Shown piece by piece: positions 8,744-16,115 of a stretch of DNA of 16,115 nt. The notes beneath the pieces are model-generated. The model was given only the letters and a program-made list of their open reading frames with translations, was not told the origin of the DNA and did no database searches. Position 1 is the first letter of the stretch; each line of letters opens with the position of its first letter. The stretch covers positions 1-16,115 of the forward strand of contig MSJH02000431.1 of NCBI GenBank assembly GCA_001931875.2, read 5' to 3'. The stretch is from Byssochlamys sp. IMV 00236. Lineage: Eukaryota; Ascomycota; Eurotiomycetes; Eurotiales; Thermoascaceae. Both the position numbers and the translations under genes were made by a program.

Positions 8744-10027
8744 TCATTTATTATTATTTACTGCAAGTTCCTTAAAAGCAGGCAAAGCAGAGCCACGCTT
8801 TGTGACAAGGTTTGGCGATAGTTGAGGACTCATGCCATATTTTACATACATCACCCCTGTCACAGTAGGTTTGTGTGAAAGATACAATCGAATGTTCTTA
8901 CCTTCTATTTTTGCGTCAATAATACAAGTGCCATTCGTACAGTTTTCAATTTCAAACCCTTGCACACTTTTTTGATCATCCCACTCATCGTCCATTTGAC
9001 TGAACGAAAGCCTAATGGAGCACACTGAGGTCGAAATGAGATCAACCTGTTCATATGTTGCAGATTCACATATCGGTGTGGCTAACTCTGCTTTCTTTTG
9101 CATCGCTTGGATCGCTGCTCGCGCTAAACGTCGTCCAACTGTCTGCAGCCCAGAAGCAGAGAGATGCACCCTGTCATCCAAGGAACAGTCTAGACTTGCA
9201 ACCCCCGCTGTAATCGATTTGTATCCAAACAGTTTCCGCTGGTAGTCTTGCACATTTCGCCACCCCTTCACCGCCTCTTCTCGATCAATACGGTGAGCAC
9301 CGATCTGGACAAAGGCAATTGGTAAGTCCGAACGCGTATCTGATCGTAAAAGATCAAGCCAGAGTTGGAACCTTTCCTCATACGTTTTTGATAACTCAAG
9401 GCTGACTGCGTCCGACTCCCCTTGGTACCAGAGGACACCAGCGATATGGTTTCCAACCGCACGAATTTTATCAATCATGGCACCATACAGTGTCGTCTGG
9501 ACCGTATCTTGGTTTATTTCGGCAGGTCGTTGCCAATCATGAAGCGAGGTGTTTCCATGAGCACAGGCTACTAAGCCAACAGGAACGTTGTAATTTAGCT
9601 TTTGGTATTCTTGAGCAAAAGCTGGGCCGAGTGAGGCCCCTCTAAACTGTAAAAGCTGTGGGTTTGCAACAGTGGGATCAGGTAAGGTATGATGTACAGC
9701 TCGTGGTGACGCAGATAATTGATGAATTGGTTCAGACGCCTTTCTCCAATGCTCGGTTGAATCGTACAAGCACACATGTTGCAAGGAAGGAAGGTGAAGA
9801 GGTTGATGGGTGAAAGGATTCTTTAGGAATCCATGACCACGCATGTTGCTTTGACCTGCCATGATCCAAATGTCGCCAACAAATACATTGTGACAATCAT
9901 TTATTGTATAAGGGCCTCCTACAGGTAGATCTACTGCCTTGTTGTCAATGATGACTTGAGCACTGTTTGTTGTAGGATCTCGCTGAAGAACTTGAAAAGG
10001 CGATACATGAGTGTAAGTATAGCCCAT
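8744..10027 (-). CDS. SASA-domain (SGNH) carbohydrate/sialate O-acetylesterase-like protein
   Basis: One uninterrupted frame of 427 aa. Family motifs: N-terminal PFQVLQRDP and VGGPYTI, then VFVGDIWIMAGQSNMRGHG with the nucleophile Ser60, GLVACAHGNTSLHDW (about 151-165), VLWYQGESD (198-206), and a DDRVHLSASG block with D285-x-x-H288 completing a Ser/Asp/His triad. The family removes O-acetyl groups from sugars; the substrate here is unknown. Odd points: it is the only intronless gene in the window, and it is clearly GC-richer than its left neighbour (hand counts of three 60-nt lines: 57, 55 and 48 percent, against 23 percent for one G-alpha line). No signal peptide follows the ATG, although homologues are usually secreted. 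The frame is open upstream of 10027 to about 10160 with no ATG. A short signal-peptide-like ORF lies at 10131-10184 in another frame, so the 5' end may be mis-modelled or damaged. Confidence 0.85.
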   Translation of the reverse strand: MGYTYTHVSPFQVLQRDPTTNSAQVIIDNKAVDLPVGGPYTINDCHNVFVGDIWIMAGQSNMRGHGFLKNPFTHQPLHLPSLQHVCLYDSTEHWRKASEPIHQLSASPRAVHHTLPDPTVANPQLLQFRGASLGPAFAQEYQKLNYNVPVGLVACAHGNTSLHDWQRPAEINQDTVQTTLYGAMIDKIRAVGNHIAGVLWYQGESDAVSLELSKTYEERFQLWLDLLRSDTRSDLPIAFVQIGAHRIDREEAVKGWRNVQDYQRKLFGYKSITAGVASLDCSLDDRVHLSASGLQTVGRRLARAAIQAMQKKAELATPICESATYEQVDLISTSVCSIRLSFSQMDDEWDDQKSVQGFEIENCTNGTCIIDAKIEGKNIRLYLSHKPTVTGVMYVKYGMSPQLSPNLVTKRGSALPAFKELAVNNNK

Positions 10028-10259
10028 ATGGATAAAAAAAATAACCGCTGTTCTGCGCGCAAATACCTTGAGCTCCGATAATAAACAGTTCGTGAAACAG
10101 GGGACACCATCCCAATTATTCGTAGTTGCACTAGAAAAGGGGGAGAAGAAGACAAAGGTTTATGATAGCAATGGGAAAAGCCATTTCTTTCTATTGTTTC
10201 CAATTCGTGTTAGCACCAGCCCATTTGTGGTAAGCGCCCCTTTTATTTTTAGAGGGAAT

Positions 10260-10280
10260 CTTGTTCTATTTAGGAACAAG
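10260..10280. repeat. short inverted repeat, 7-bp arms
   Basis: CTTGTTC, a 7-nt spacer TATTTAG, then GAACAAG. The arms are perfect complements. It lies between two divergent genes and could be an operator-like site or chance. Confidence 0.55.
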
Positions 10281-10382
10281 TTTGTACGGCTTAACAAAGC
10301 CTACCAAATCTGGGTCATCATCTGTATGTAGATGGGCACAAAAAACTGCGCCTCGTCATACCATGTATCTAATATGCACAAG

Positions 10383-10389
10383 TATAAAT
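10383..10389 (+). promoter_or_regulatory. TATA-box candidate for the Kelch gene
   Basis: TATAAAT 72 nt upstream of the chosen ATG at 10461, a plausible core-promoter distance for a fungal gene. Confidence 0.35.
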
Positions 10390-10460
10390 TGTTTTCTTAC
10401 TAATACTTCTTTTTTCCTTTTCTTTACTCTGAGAAAAAGAGAGAGTACAATTAGCAAAGC

Positions 10461-12508
10461 ATGCAAATTGTACACATTCTCGGATTACTTGCCATCAGTG
10501 CATCGGTTAAGGCAACCGTTCTCAACTCTCGAGTACTTTCATGTAAAAATTGAGATGAAAAACGTATCAACCGTACCTTGACCAATTCTTCCATCATTTA
10601 TAAATATAGCTTGTGGATACATAAGTAATAAAATATATTGCTATGGCGGAGATATATCAAACGTCGTTAATGTATTTCGACCGGAGGGCCGCTTATACGT
10701 ACTTGATATTGGACAAATGTATGGACAACAGAGCAGCACCTTCAACAACAAATGGAACGAAGTCATCGCCAGTAATGACTTTAACATCGAAGTTAGACGA
10801 GCTCCAGAATCTATCTTTTTTCCAGAACAAAATCAAATCGTGATCGTAGGAGGATTCAGCAGTAATACACCATTTACCAATCAAACGATTGCCTACGACA
10901 CAGTCAGCAATACCTGGAAATCATTACCAGCCTATTCCGAGCCTGACAGACCTCGACGTCAAATGTATATACATACACACTAACTTTATCTGCTTTTTAT
11001 TTACTCTCCTACTTTTCATGATAGTTACTTTGCCACGACTGTCAACTTGATGTCAGCAACAAATGATACAGCTGCATTCTATGGTGGTTATGAAAGGTAA
11101 TCTATACAAACTAACAAGGAATGATCGATATATTAATACTATGTAGTCTCCCCTCCACAACTGTTCCCATGATTTCTTCAACTGGACAAAATATAACTAA
11201 TATAAATAATGGAACATCCATCAGAGGATTTGATTCTTTGACGGTATTCAATATCACTTCACAGGTAAAATCATGTAAAAATCAGATACTCTTTAATGCT
11301 TAAATATCTCTCTGCAATGTAGACATGGAGCTACTTTTCCCCTCAGAAAGTATTCCCTGATCCAGATTTCTATCCCAATTCTCAATCGGCAACATTTAAT
11401 CCTAGGACTGGCAAAATTTACTACTTTGGTGGAAGTTATTATTTGCATTCAAATTATGGACCTATCCGATTCCCTTTAAGTAAAACGTATATATTCAATA
11501 CCATTCAAGGTACTTGGAGCTTACAGCCACTGGCTGCAGTTGTTGGCAGCAGTGTACCTTCCGACAGAATCTATCATACGACTACTTTATGTAAGCTCTT
11601 AATTAATCACAAACAAGGGACGGAATAGGTCTTAATTATTTGATGTATACACATAGTGCCCAATTCAGATCACATCCTCTTGTATGGTGGAACAAATGAT
11701 GGAAGAATCGGTAAATAGAGGTTTATCAATCCTTTTTTCTCTCTCTTTTTCTAACTATTTTGTTTGAATTAGGTCTCACGGATTTCTGTTATACACTTGA
11801 CTTGACTACTTACGAATGGACAAATCAAGTTAATGTCACTGTTCCTACTTCTGTATCAGAAAGTGGAGTTCGATATGGACATTCAGGTAAACTGTTCTCC
11901 CTAAAAGGGAAAGAGATTGAAACTAGGACTTATATTTTTTTTTGTAGCCGTTTTGGTAAACACTACACTGTTCATCTTGTTTGGTAGTGATATCAATGGC
12001 AATGGCAGTCCAAATCTGCTCACATTTGATATCTCCAATGTATCCAACATTCAATATACACCTACCTATCCTTTGCTTCCTGCTACAGCTGGCAACCCAG
12101 GCAACCCAAGCAGCAACAACAACAACAATAATAATAATAATAACACCATAACATCAGTACCAGCTAGTGCAGAATTAAGCGGTGGAGCCAAAGCTGGTAT
12201 TGCTATCGGCTGTGTATTGGGAGTAAGTAATGAAAATAAGTGTATATCTCACGTTCTGACTTGTATATATTTGGCAGGTTGCAGCTATTGCAGGTACTAT
12301 CTTTTTCTTTATGCGCCGTAAACGAGGAACAAAAGGAGGTGAAGAAGTGATGCAAGTCGATTGGGATAAGATTGAAAATCAATATAGAGAAGTTCAGGCA
12401 CCGCCTATTTATACAACACATGCACCATCAACGAATGAAGTTGTCAGACAAACACCTGATGTCTTTCTTTCTGAACCTATGAAAGGGATCTCTCCTTCAG
12501 CTCATTAG
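10461..12508 (+). CDS. Kelch-repeat type I membrane protein with PPxY cytoplasmic tail
   Basis: Model: join(10461..10542, 10610..10964, 11025..11096, 11147..11264, 11323..11590, 11657..11710, 11773..11886, 11948..12222, 12278..12508), 522 aa, nine exons, introns 50-67 nt. Residues 1-18 are a signal peptide (MQIVHILGLLAISASVKA). The ectodomain has six Kelch-like blades ending YCYGGD, IVIVGGFS, AAFYGGYE, IYYFGGSY, ILLYGGTND and LFILFGSD, with many N-glycosylation sequons. A ten-Asn linker (codons 12115-12144) precedes a single membrane segment at 438-458, a stop-transfer MRRKRG, and a 60-residue cytosolic tail holding a PPIY motif (488-491). Kelch propellers bind proteins or sugars; similar surface proteins are frequent in Mucoromycota but mostly uncharacterised. 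The PPxY suggests recognition by a Nedd4/Rsp5-type ubiquitin ligase (inference). Intron 8 splits the membrane segment. The start was chosen because it yields a signal peptide and splices in phase to CGYISNKIYCYGGD. Confidence 0.85.
12115..12144 (+). repeat. AAC/AAT codon run (ten Asn)
   Basis: A trinucleotide run in exon 8 of the Kelch gene encoding a low-complexity Asn linker between propeller and membrane segment. It is probably length-variable. Confidence 0.85.
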
Positions 12509-12582
12509 TTGATTACACAACCTTTTCTTTGGCTATTTTTTTTTTTTTTGCTTACAATCTTGTTCATATAAATATCAACTTT

Positions 12583-12588
12583 TTTATT
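12583..12588 (-). terminator. AATAAA polyadenylation signal candidate for the polygalacturonase
   Basis: AATAAA on the minus strand 28 nt past the polygalacturonase stop codon. It lies only 75 nt from the Kelch stop, so the two transcripts probably overlap at their 3' ends. Confidence 0.45.
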
Positions 12589-12608
12589 GATTTATAAATT
12601 AATGCCTT

Positions 12609-12614
12609 AATAAA
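12609..12614 (+). terminator. AATAAA polyadenylation signal candidate for the Kelch gene
   Basis: AATAAA on + about 100 nt after the Kelch stop and 2 nt from the convergent polygalacturonase stop codon. If it is used, cleavage would fall inside the neighbour's last exon. Confidence 0.4.
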
Positions 12615-12616
12615 AC

Positions 12617-13878
12617 TTAAGAGGAACAAGCAGCAATACTACTTGATCCTGACAAGTTAACACAGACGTTCTTGGGGGTCTTGGAAGCCTTGGTAACAGT
12701 GAGACCGCTGATAGTAAAGTCTGTGCATGGAGTCTTGGTGGAGCAATTGACGTTGAGGATAGGATTACCAGCACTAGAAGCAGAACTATAAAGAAAGTAG
12801 GTTAAAAGGGAAAGCATGATTTTGATTGATGCCTTACCCAGTGATGGTATTGAACGTAACATCGCTGATAGACAAGGAACTAGCATCATTGCTATTACAG
12901 TAAGACATTTGATTCTTGTCACAGTAATGAGTGGTGACAATAACAGGGTTATCGACATTGTTGAGGTGGACATTCTTGTAAATGACATCAGATACGGAAC
13001 CCTTACCACCGGGCCAGGTCTTGATTCTGACACCATTCTGGCAGTTATTACAGGTACTGTCGTAAACACGAACCATCTTGACGCTTTCTTGCTTGCCACC
13101 CTTACCGAGAGAGCCAACACTGAAACCATGACCACCGTTACAGATGATGTTAGACAAGGTGATGTTGGTCACGCCTCCGTTGATAGCAGTACAGTCATCA
13201 CCAACAGTGAGATGAGAGTTTTGGAAAATGATGCCAGAAGAAGAAGAGACGTCCAAGGCATCTGTGTTTTTGGCGAGCTTGCTGCTTGTAGAGGCAGTTT
13301 TGAGCGTGATGTTATCCAAGACGAGGTTTTGGGAGTTAGTGACACCAAGGTGAGCTCTAGGAGCATTGATGATACTGAAGCTACCAATATTTGAGTTGGT
13401 AGCAGAGATACGGAGGACGGTAGGAGCAGTGTGATCTTCAGCATCGTACCTAATAGCGACACAAGGTGAGTCAATGAATGACTGTAAAGCAAAAAAGAAC
13501 TTACCAAGCTTGGCCATTGCCATTAATGGTACCGTCACCATACATCTTAATATTATCACCCTTCAATTGAATGTAATGGTCTCCATTTTGCCAAGAAGAG
13601 CTACGAGCAGGTAAACTGATAGTACCAGCAAGGTTAATATTGACATTCTTGAGGCCAGAGATAGTGACAACGCTCTTCAAGTTGTAAGTTGTGCCCTTGG
13701 AGAAAGTGACAGTACCACCCGTTTTACATTTCTCAAAGGCCTCGGCAATAGTAATAGCATCATCAGAGCTACTCTTGGCAACAACACAAGTATTGGTAGC
13801 AGCGGCAGAGACATTGCTTATTCCAACAGAGAGAAGCAAAAGAGCAGTGATAGAAGTTAAAGAGAGGAATTGGACCAT
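12617..13878 (-). CDS. GH28 polygalacturonase (pectinase), secreted
   Basis: Model: complement(join(12617..12785, 12838..13449, 13505..13878)), 384 aa; introns are 52 and 55 nt, both phase 2. Residues 1-25 are a signal peptide (hydrophobic [10 protein letters not shown] core, likely cut after NVSA). The right-handed beta-helix of GH28 follows. Active-site blocks are NTDALD (D188), GDDCTAIN (D209, D210), [10 protein letters not shown] (H232) and VRIKTW (R266, K268), all intact. The enzyme hydrolyses alpha-1,4 links in de-esterified pectin outside the cell. NTDALD and [13 protein letters not shown] resemble Rhizopus-type polygalacturonases, some of which are exo-acting; endo or exo mode cannot be settled by eye. 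The far acceptor of intron 1 was chosen because it gives GQAWYDAEDH without a break. GC is near 50 percent in a hand-counted line, like the esterase but unlike the other genes, which may reflect strong expression. Confidence 0.93.
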
Positions 13879-13936
13879 GACTTATAATTAAAGAATGGAA
13901 TGAGTATAAAGTTGTTTACATACAACAGATGTGTTC

Positions 13937-13943
13937 TTTTATA
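13937..13943 (-). promoter_or_regulatory. TATA box of the polygalacturonase
   Basis: TATAAAA on the minus strand 58 nt upstream of the start codon, in the expected place for a strongly expressed secreted enzyme. Confidence 0.6.
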
Positions 13944-13955
13944 TGCTTGATCTCT

Positions 13956-13977
13956 CTTGTCGTGTGACAACGACAAG
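13956..13977. promoter_or_regulatory. palindrome upstream of the polygalacturonase TATA box
   Basis: CTTGTCG, 8-nt spacer TGTGACAA, CGACAAG: perfect 7-bp arms. A second, overlapping inverted repeat TTGTC-GTGT-GACAA shares part of it. It lies 12 nt upstream of the TATA box and so could bind a dimeric activator or repressor. The regulator is unknown. Confidence 0.45.
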
Positions 13978-14295
13978 TATATAAAAAAGGCACTAAAGCA
14001 TGCAAATAAAAATATAATTACTGTTTTATCAGGTTGATATTGCATTCAATACAAATGAAACCATTTCCCCAATACATGAACCAGTTTGTAAGCTTAATGT
14101 TACTCGAATGTTTGAATGTACCGCGGAGTGCCTTAAATGCCCACTTTTGGTAAAATAGTTTTAATAAAGAAAAAATGATAAGCAAAGTATTTTTTCTTGT
14201 CTTTTGTAGCAAACAAAAGAAAGTAGTTGTTTAGCATTGAAAAAGAATCATAAAGAAAAAAAAAGATAATATAAACTTCAATAAACAAGAGTTAC

Positions 14296-14378
14296 CTGGA
14301 ACTATAAACATTGCAATTCTTGGCAACTTAACGAGCAGGATCATCCACACACAATCTCCACTGATCGCCTTTATAAAT
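14296..14378 (-). pseudogene. possible decayed exon, unrecognised cysteine-containing protein
   Basis: After an acceptor-like ACACTTATAG the minus strand reads IYKGDQWRLCVDDPAR, a TAA stop, then in the same frame VAKNCNVYSS, ending at a donor-like AG|GTAACT. The Trp/Cys/Asp-rich text across the stop looks like real protein rather than random AT-rich translation. No partner exons were secured. I do not recognise the family; a small secreted Cys-rich protein is a guess. Confidence 0.25.
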
Positions 14379-14593
14379 CTATAAGTGTAACTGTATCTCG
14401 GAAAATAAGACCAGCTATTTCATTAACAATAATATTAACGTGTTACACATTTTTGAAGTGTCAAGATTAAGTCTAGATAACTCAAAAAAGACACGAATTA
14501 CAGTAGATGCTTTGAATACTCATTGCGTAAGCATACTAGCTACACATCTAATTCTCTTTATTTATTATTATTATTAGTTTGGCCTTTGTGAAA

Positions 14594-14636
14594 TTATCAG
14601 ATCAATGGCAATTCCATAACCATTGCAATCTGATAA
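14594..14636. repeat. long imperfect hairpin, 15-bp stem
   Basis: TTATCAGAT-CAATGG pairs with CCATTG-CA-ATCTGATAA: 9 bp plus 6 bp with one 2-nt bulge and an 11-nt loop. It is one of the strongest inverted repeats in the window and lies far from any gene model. It could be a small MITE remnant, a structured RNA or a site for a DNA-binding dimer. Confidence 0.6.
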
Positions 14637-15135
14637 CGTCGCACGATAAAGTAGTACAATAAAGCGGAAAAATTGGAGAAAAGGAATTTAAACTTGAGAA
14701 AACTTCAAAAAGCCCCTTTGATGATAACAAGTGATGATGACTTTGAGAAAATCAAAAGAAAGAGATACATTGTGAAAAAAATGAGGATAACATGTCGTTT
14801 CCTTGTACAATGGAATCTTTCTTTCTCTCTTTCTCGGTAATGGCCGCATTGAGTTACAAAGCACTTGCATTAATTCTACAGTTGATTCAATCTCAGCAAT
14901 AATAAAACTTTTGAAATGAGTACAAGACCAACTGATATGTGTACATTTGGAACTTCAAATCATGAGAAAAGAAGAATTAAATTGTTTATTTCAATAATGC
15001 ATAAAAATATAGGTGCTCCTAGTATTATGTCAGATCGCCATTAACCTTGGCAACTGCTTCATATAATCATATTTTGAACTAATCCGTCAGTAAACTTATC
15101 GTCCAGTTTTTTTACCACTACGACATTTGTGTAAA

Positions 15136-15337
15136 CTAAGGATGAAGTCTATTAGCCAAAGTAGCGATATAGGAAACCGTATCAATGATTTCCAGACGCC
15201 TGGAACTTTCCTCTCCAAAAGCACCCCACTTCACTTTGCTGTGAATACTGCATGCCTTTCTTCAGAATATCCTCTTTTCTTCTTCATGAGCATTCTTCTA
15301 CTGTGGCAATTGCCTTATACACAAAAGTGCAACTCAT
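15136..15337 (-). pseudogene. possible frameshifted coding remnant, unrecognised
   Basis: On the minus strand one frame reads MSCTFVYKAIATVEECS, stop, RRKEDILKKGMQYSQQS. A second frame takes over near 15240 and reads SKVKWGAFGEESSRRLEIID.. through to NRLHP and a TAG at 15136. The charged, helix-like text handing over between frames suggests a degraded gene or repeat-derived ORF. Without homologues this could still be chance. Confidence 0.2.
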
Positions 15338-15796
15338 AAGGCCAAACAACGTCTCTCAATTAGTCTTTTATCCAATGACATGTCTTGCTGTCAACCTAGA
15401 CTGGGTAAATTATCTTGTACGATTTGAAGTCAAGAAGAGCGATAAAGGCTCAAAGGAGTTTTCTAAATACATTTTTTCTTTCAAAGAGACAAAAAGGATC
15501 CTCTCTAGTTATTTTTCTTTAATATCTTGCAAATGTCTCCAATCATTTGATGTGTTATAAAAAGATAAAGCTACTCCAAGTTTTACTTCCTTTTACCTCG
15601 TGTTTAGACACAACTCATAGTCAATTACAATTGATGGAATGTTGAGCCAACGTGTTTTTTCTTTAATAAGTGTTACTTTATTATTACGTCCGCTACAGCA
15701 AACGCGTATGCGTGGTAAGGCTATTGATTATAAATCAAGTCGTACTTCAATATAAGGAAATTGTGACATTTCAATAATCCAATAATTTGGAAAGAT

Positions 15797-15820
15797 TCTC
15801 TCTCTCTCTCTCTCTCTCTC
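15797..15820. repeat. (TC)12 microsatellite
   Basis: Twelve TC units followed by further T/C-rich sequence up to about 15839. Confidence 0.9.
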
Positions 15821-16115
15821 TTTTTCTCTTTCTCTCTTTGTGTCACTGTAATTCATTTATATTGCTACCCGTGTACTAGTATATCTGAGGCATATGTGTC
15901 ATCCCAGAAGATGGTCTCTAATCATTGATTATTTTATATATGATATTCAGTGGGACTTATCCCAGATAATCGGACTAGGCTTATATTAACTCTTTCTCAT
16001 CTCAATAATCTGATCCTTTATTACTTTATAGACAATGAATGAATTGATTCACTTTTTAGGAAAATATCAATGCTTAGTCTTTTTTTGTTTTGGTTTTGTT
16101 GATTCTTTTTTTTTT

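Larger units (their letters stand above)
10028..10460. other. divergent intergenic region, esterase / Kelch gene (433 bp)
   Basis: Should hold the start regions of both genes. It contains an inverted repeat (10260-10280), a TATAAAT (10383-10389) in place for the Kelch gene, and a pyrimidine-rich stretch ending in TTTTCTAG on the minus strand (about 10131-10150) that looks like a splice acceptor. Several frames stay open through 10070-10360 on both strands; none gives a recognisable protein. Confidence 0.5.
13978..16115. other. AT-rich right flank without an intact gene (about 2.1 kb)
   Basis: No intact gene, tRNA or rRNA was found. It contains a long hairpin (14594-14636), a (TC)12 run, T-rich ends and two stretches of possible degraded coding sequence on the minus strand (14296-14378 and 15136-15337), listed separately. 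Confidence 0.5.

Noticed and set aside
10270..10365. Open minus-strand text (ending DDPDLVGFVKPYKLVPK) and an 87-codon + frame at 10068-10331
   Set aside because: Several frames on both strands are open here at once, none has recognisable motifs or secure splice partners, so no gene is called.
12816..13394. 192-codon open frame on + across the polygalacturonase
   Set aside because: It is antisense to exon 2 of a gene with a full catalytic-motif set and shows no family features of its own.
13978..16115. tRNA, rRNA, CRISPR or transposase genes in the right flank
   Set aside because: No T-arm GGTTCRANNCC-type sequence, regular spaced repeats or transposase motifs were seen on either strand.

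Overview
The window looks like nuclear DNA from a filamentous, early-diverging fungus, most likely a Mucoromycota/Mucorales species. Coding is dense, most genes are split by many very short introns (about 44-79 nt, GT..AG, often TAG acceptors), and the intergenic DNA is AT-rich with long homopolymers and dinucleotide runs. The gene set (TFIID subunit, Yap/Pap1 bZIP factor, fungal G-alpha, GH28 polygalacturonase with Rhizopus-like motifs, Kelch membrane protein) is fungal. A CDK5RAP1/MiaB-type tRNA methylthiotransferase is also present, which as far as I recall the common model Dikarya lack. No species is assigned.

Layout, left to right: TAF8-like TFIID subunit (137-1166, +, 4 exons); AP-1/Pap1-like bZIP regulator (1861-2940, +, 2 exons); LYR-motif small protein (3400-3934, -, 3 exons) sitting 52 nt downstream of a mitochondrial-type CDK5RAP1 tRNA methylthiotransferase (3987-6089, -, 8 exons including a 27-nt exon); a 1.1-kb divergent intergenic region; G-protein alpha subunit (7181-8515, +, 6 exons); an intronless GC-rich SASA/SGNH carbohydrate esterase (8744-10027, -); a divergent 433-bp interval; a secreted/type-I membrane Kelch-repeat protein with a PPxY tail (10461-12508, +, 9 exons); a GH28 polygalacturonase (12617-13878, -, 3 exons); then about 2.2 kb of AT-rich sequence with no intact gene but with a strong hairpin and two possible decayed coding fragments.

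Exon structures were built by hand from frame continuity, GT/AG sites and family resemblance. The eight main models all close without a frame break. The genes do not form one pathway. Two loose themes are seen: organelle-linked functions side by side (tRNA methylthiotransferase and LYR protein), and extracellular or cell-surface functions at the right (esterase, Kelch receptor-like protein, pectinase). I see no transposon, tRNA, rRNA or CRISPR array and no clearly new multi-gene system. The points most worth checking are the cysteine-poor bZIP, the isolated GC-rich intronless esterase with a disturbed 5' end, the PPxY-tailed Kelch protein, the palindrome upstream of the pectinase, and the degraded fragments in the right flank.
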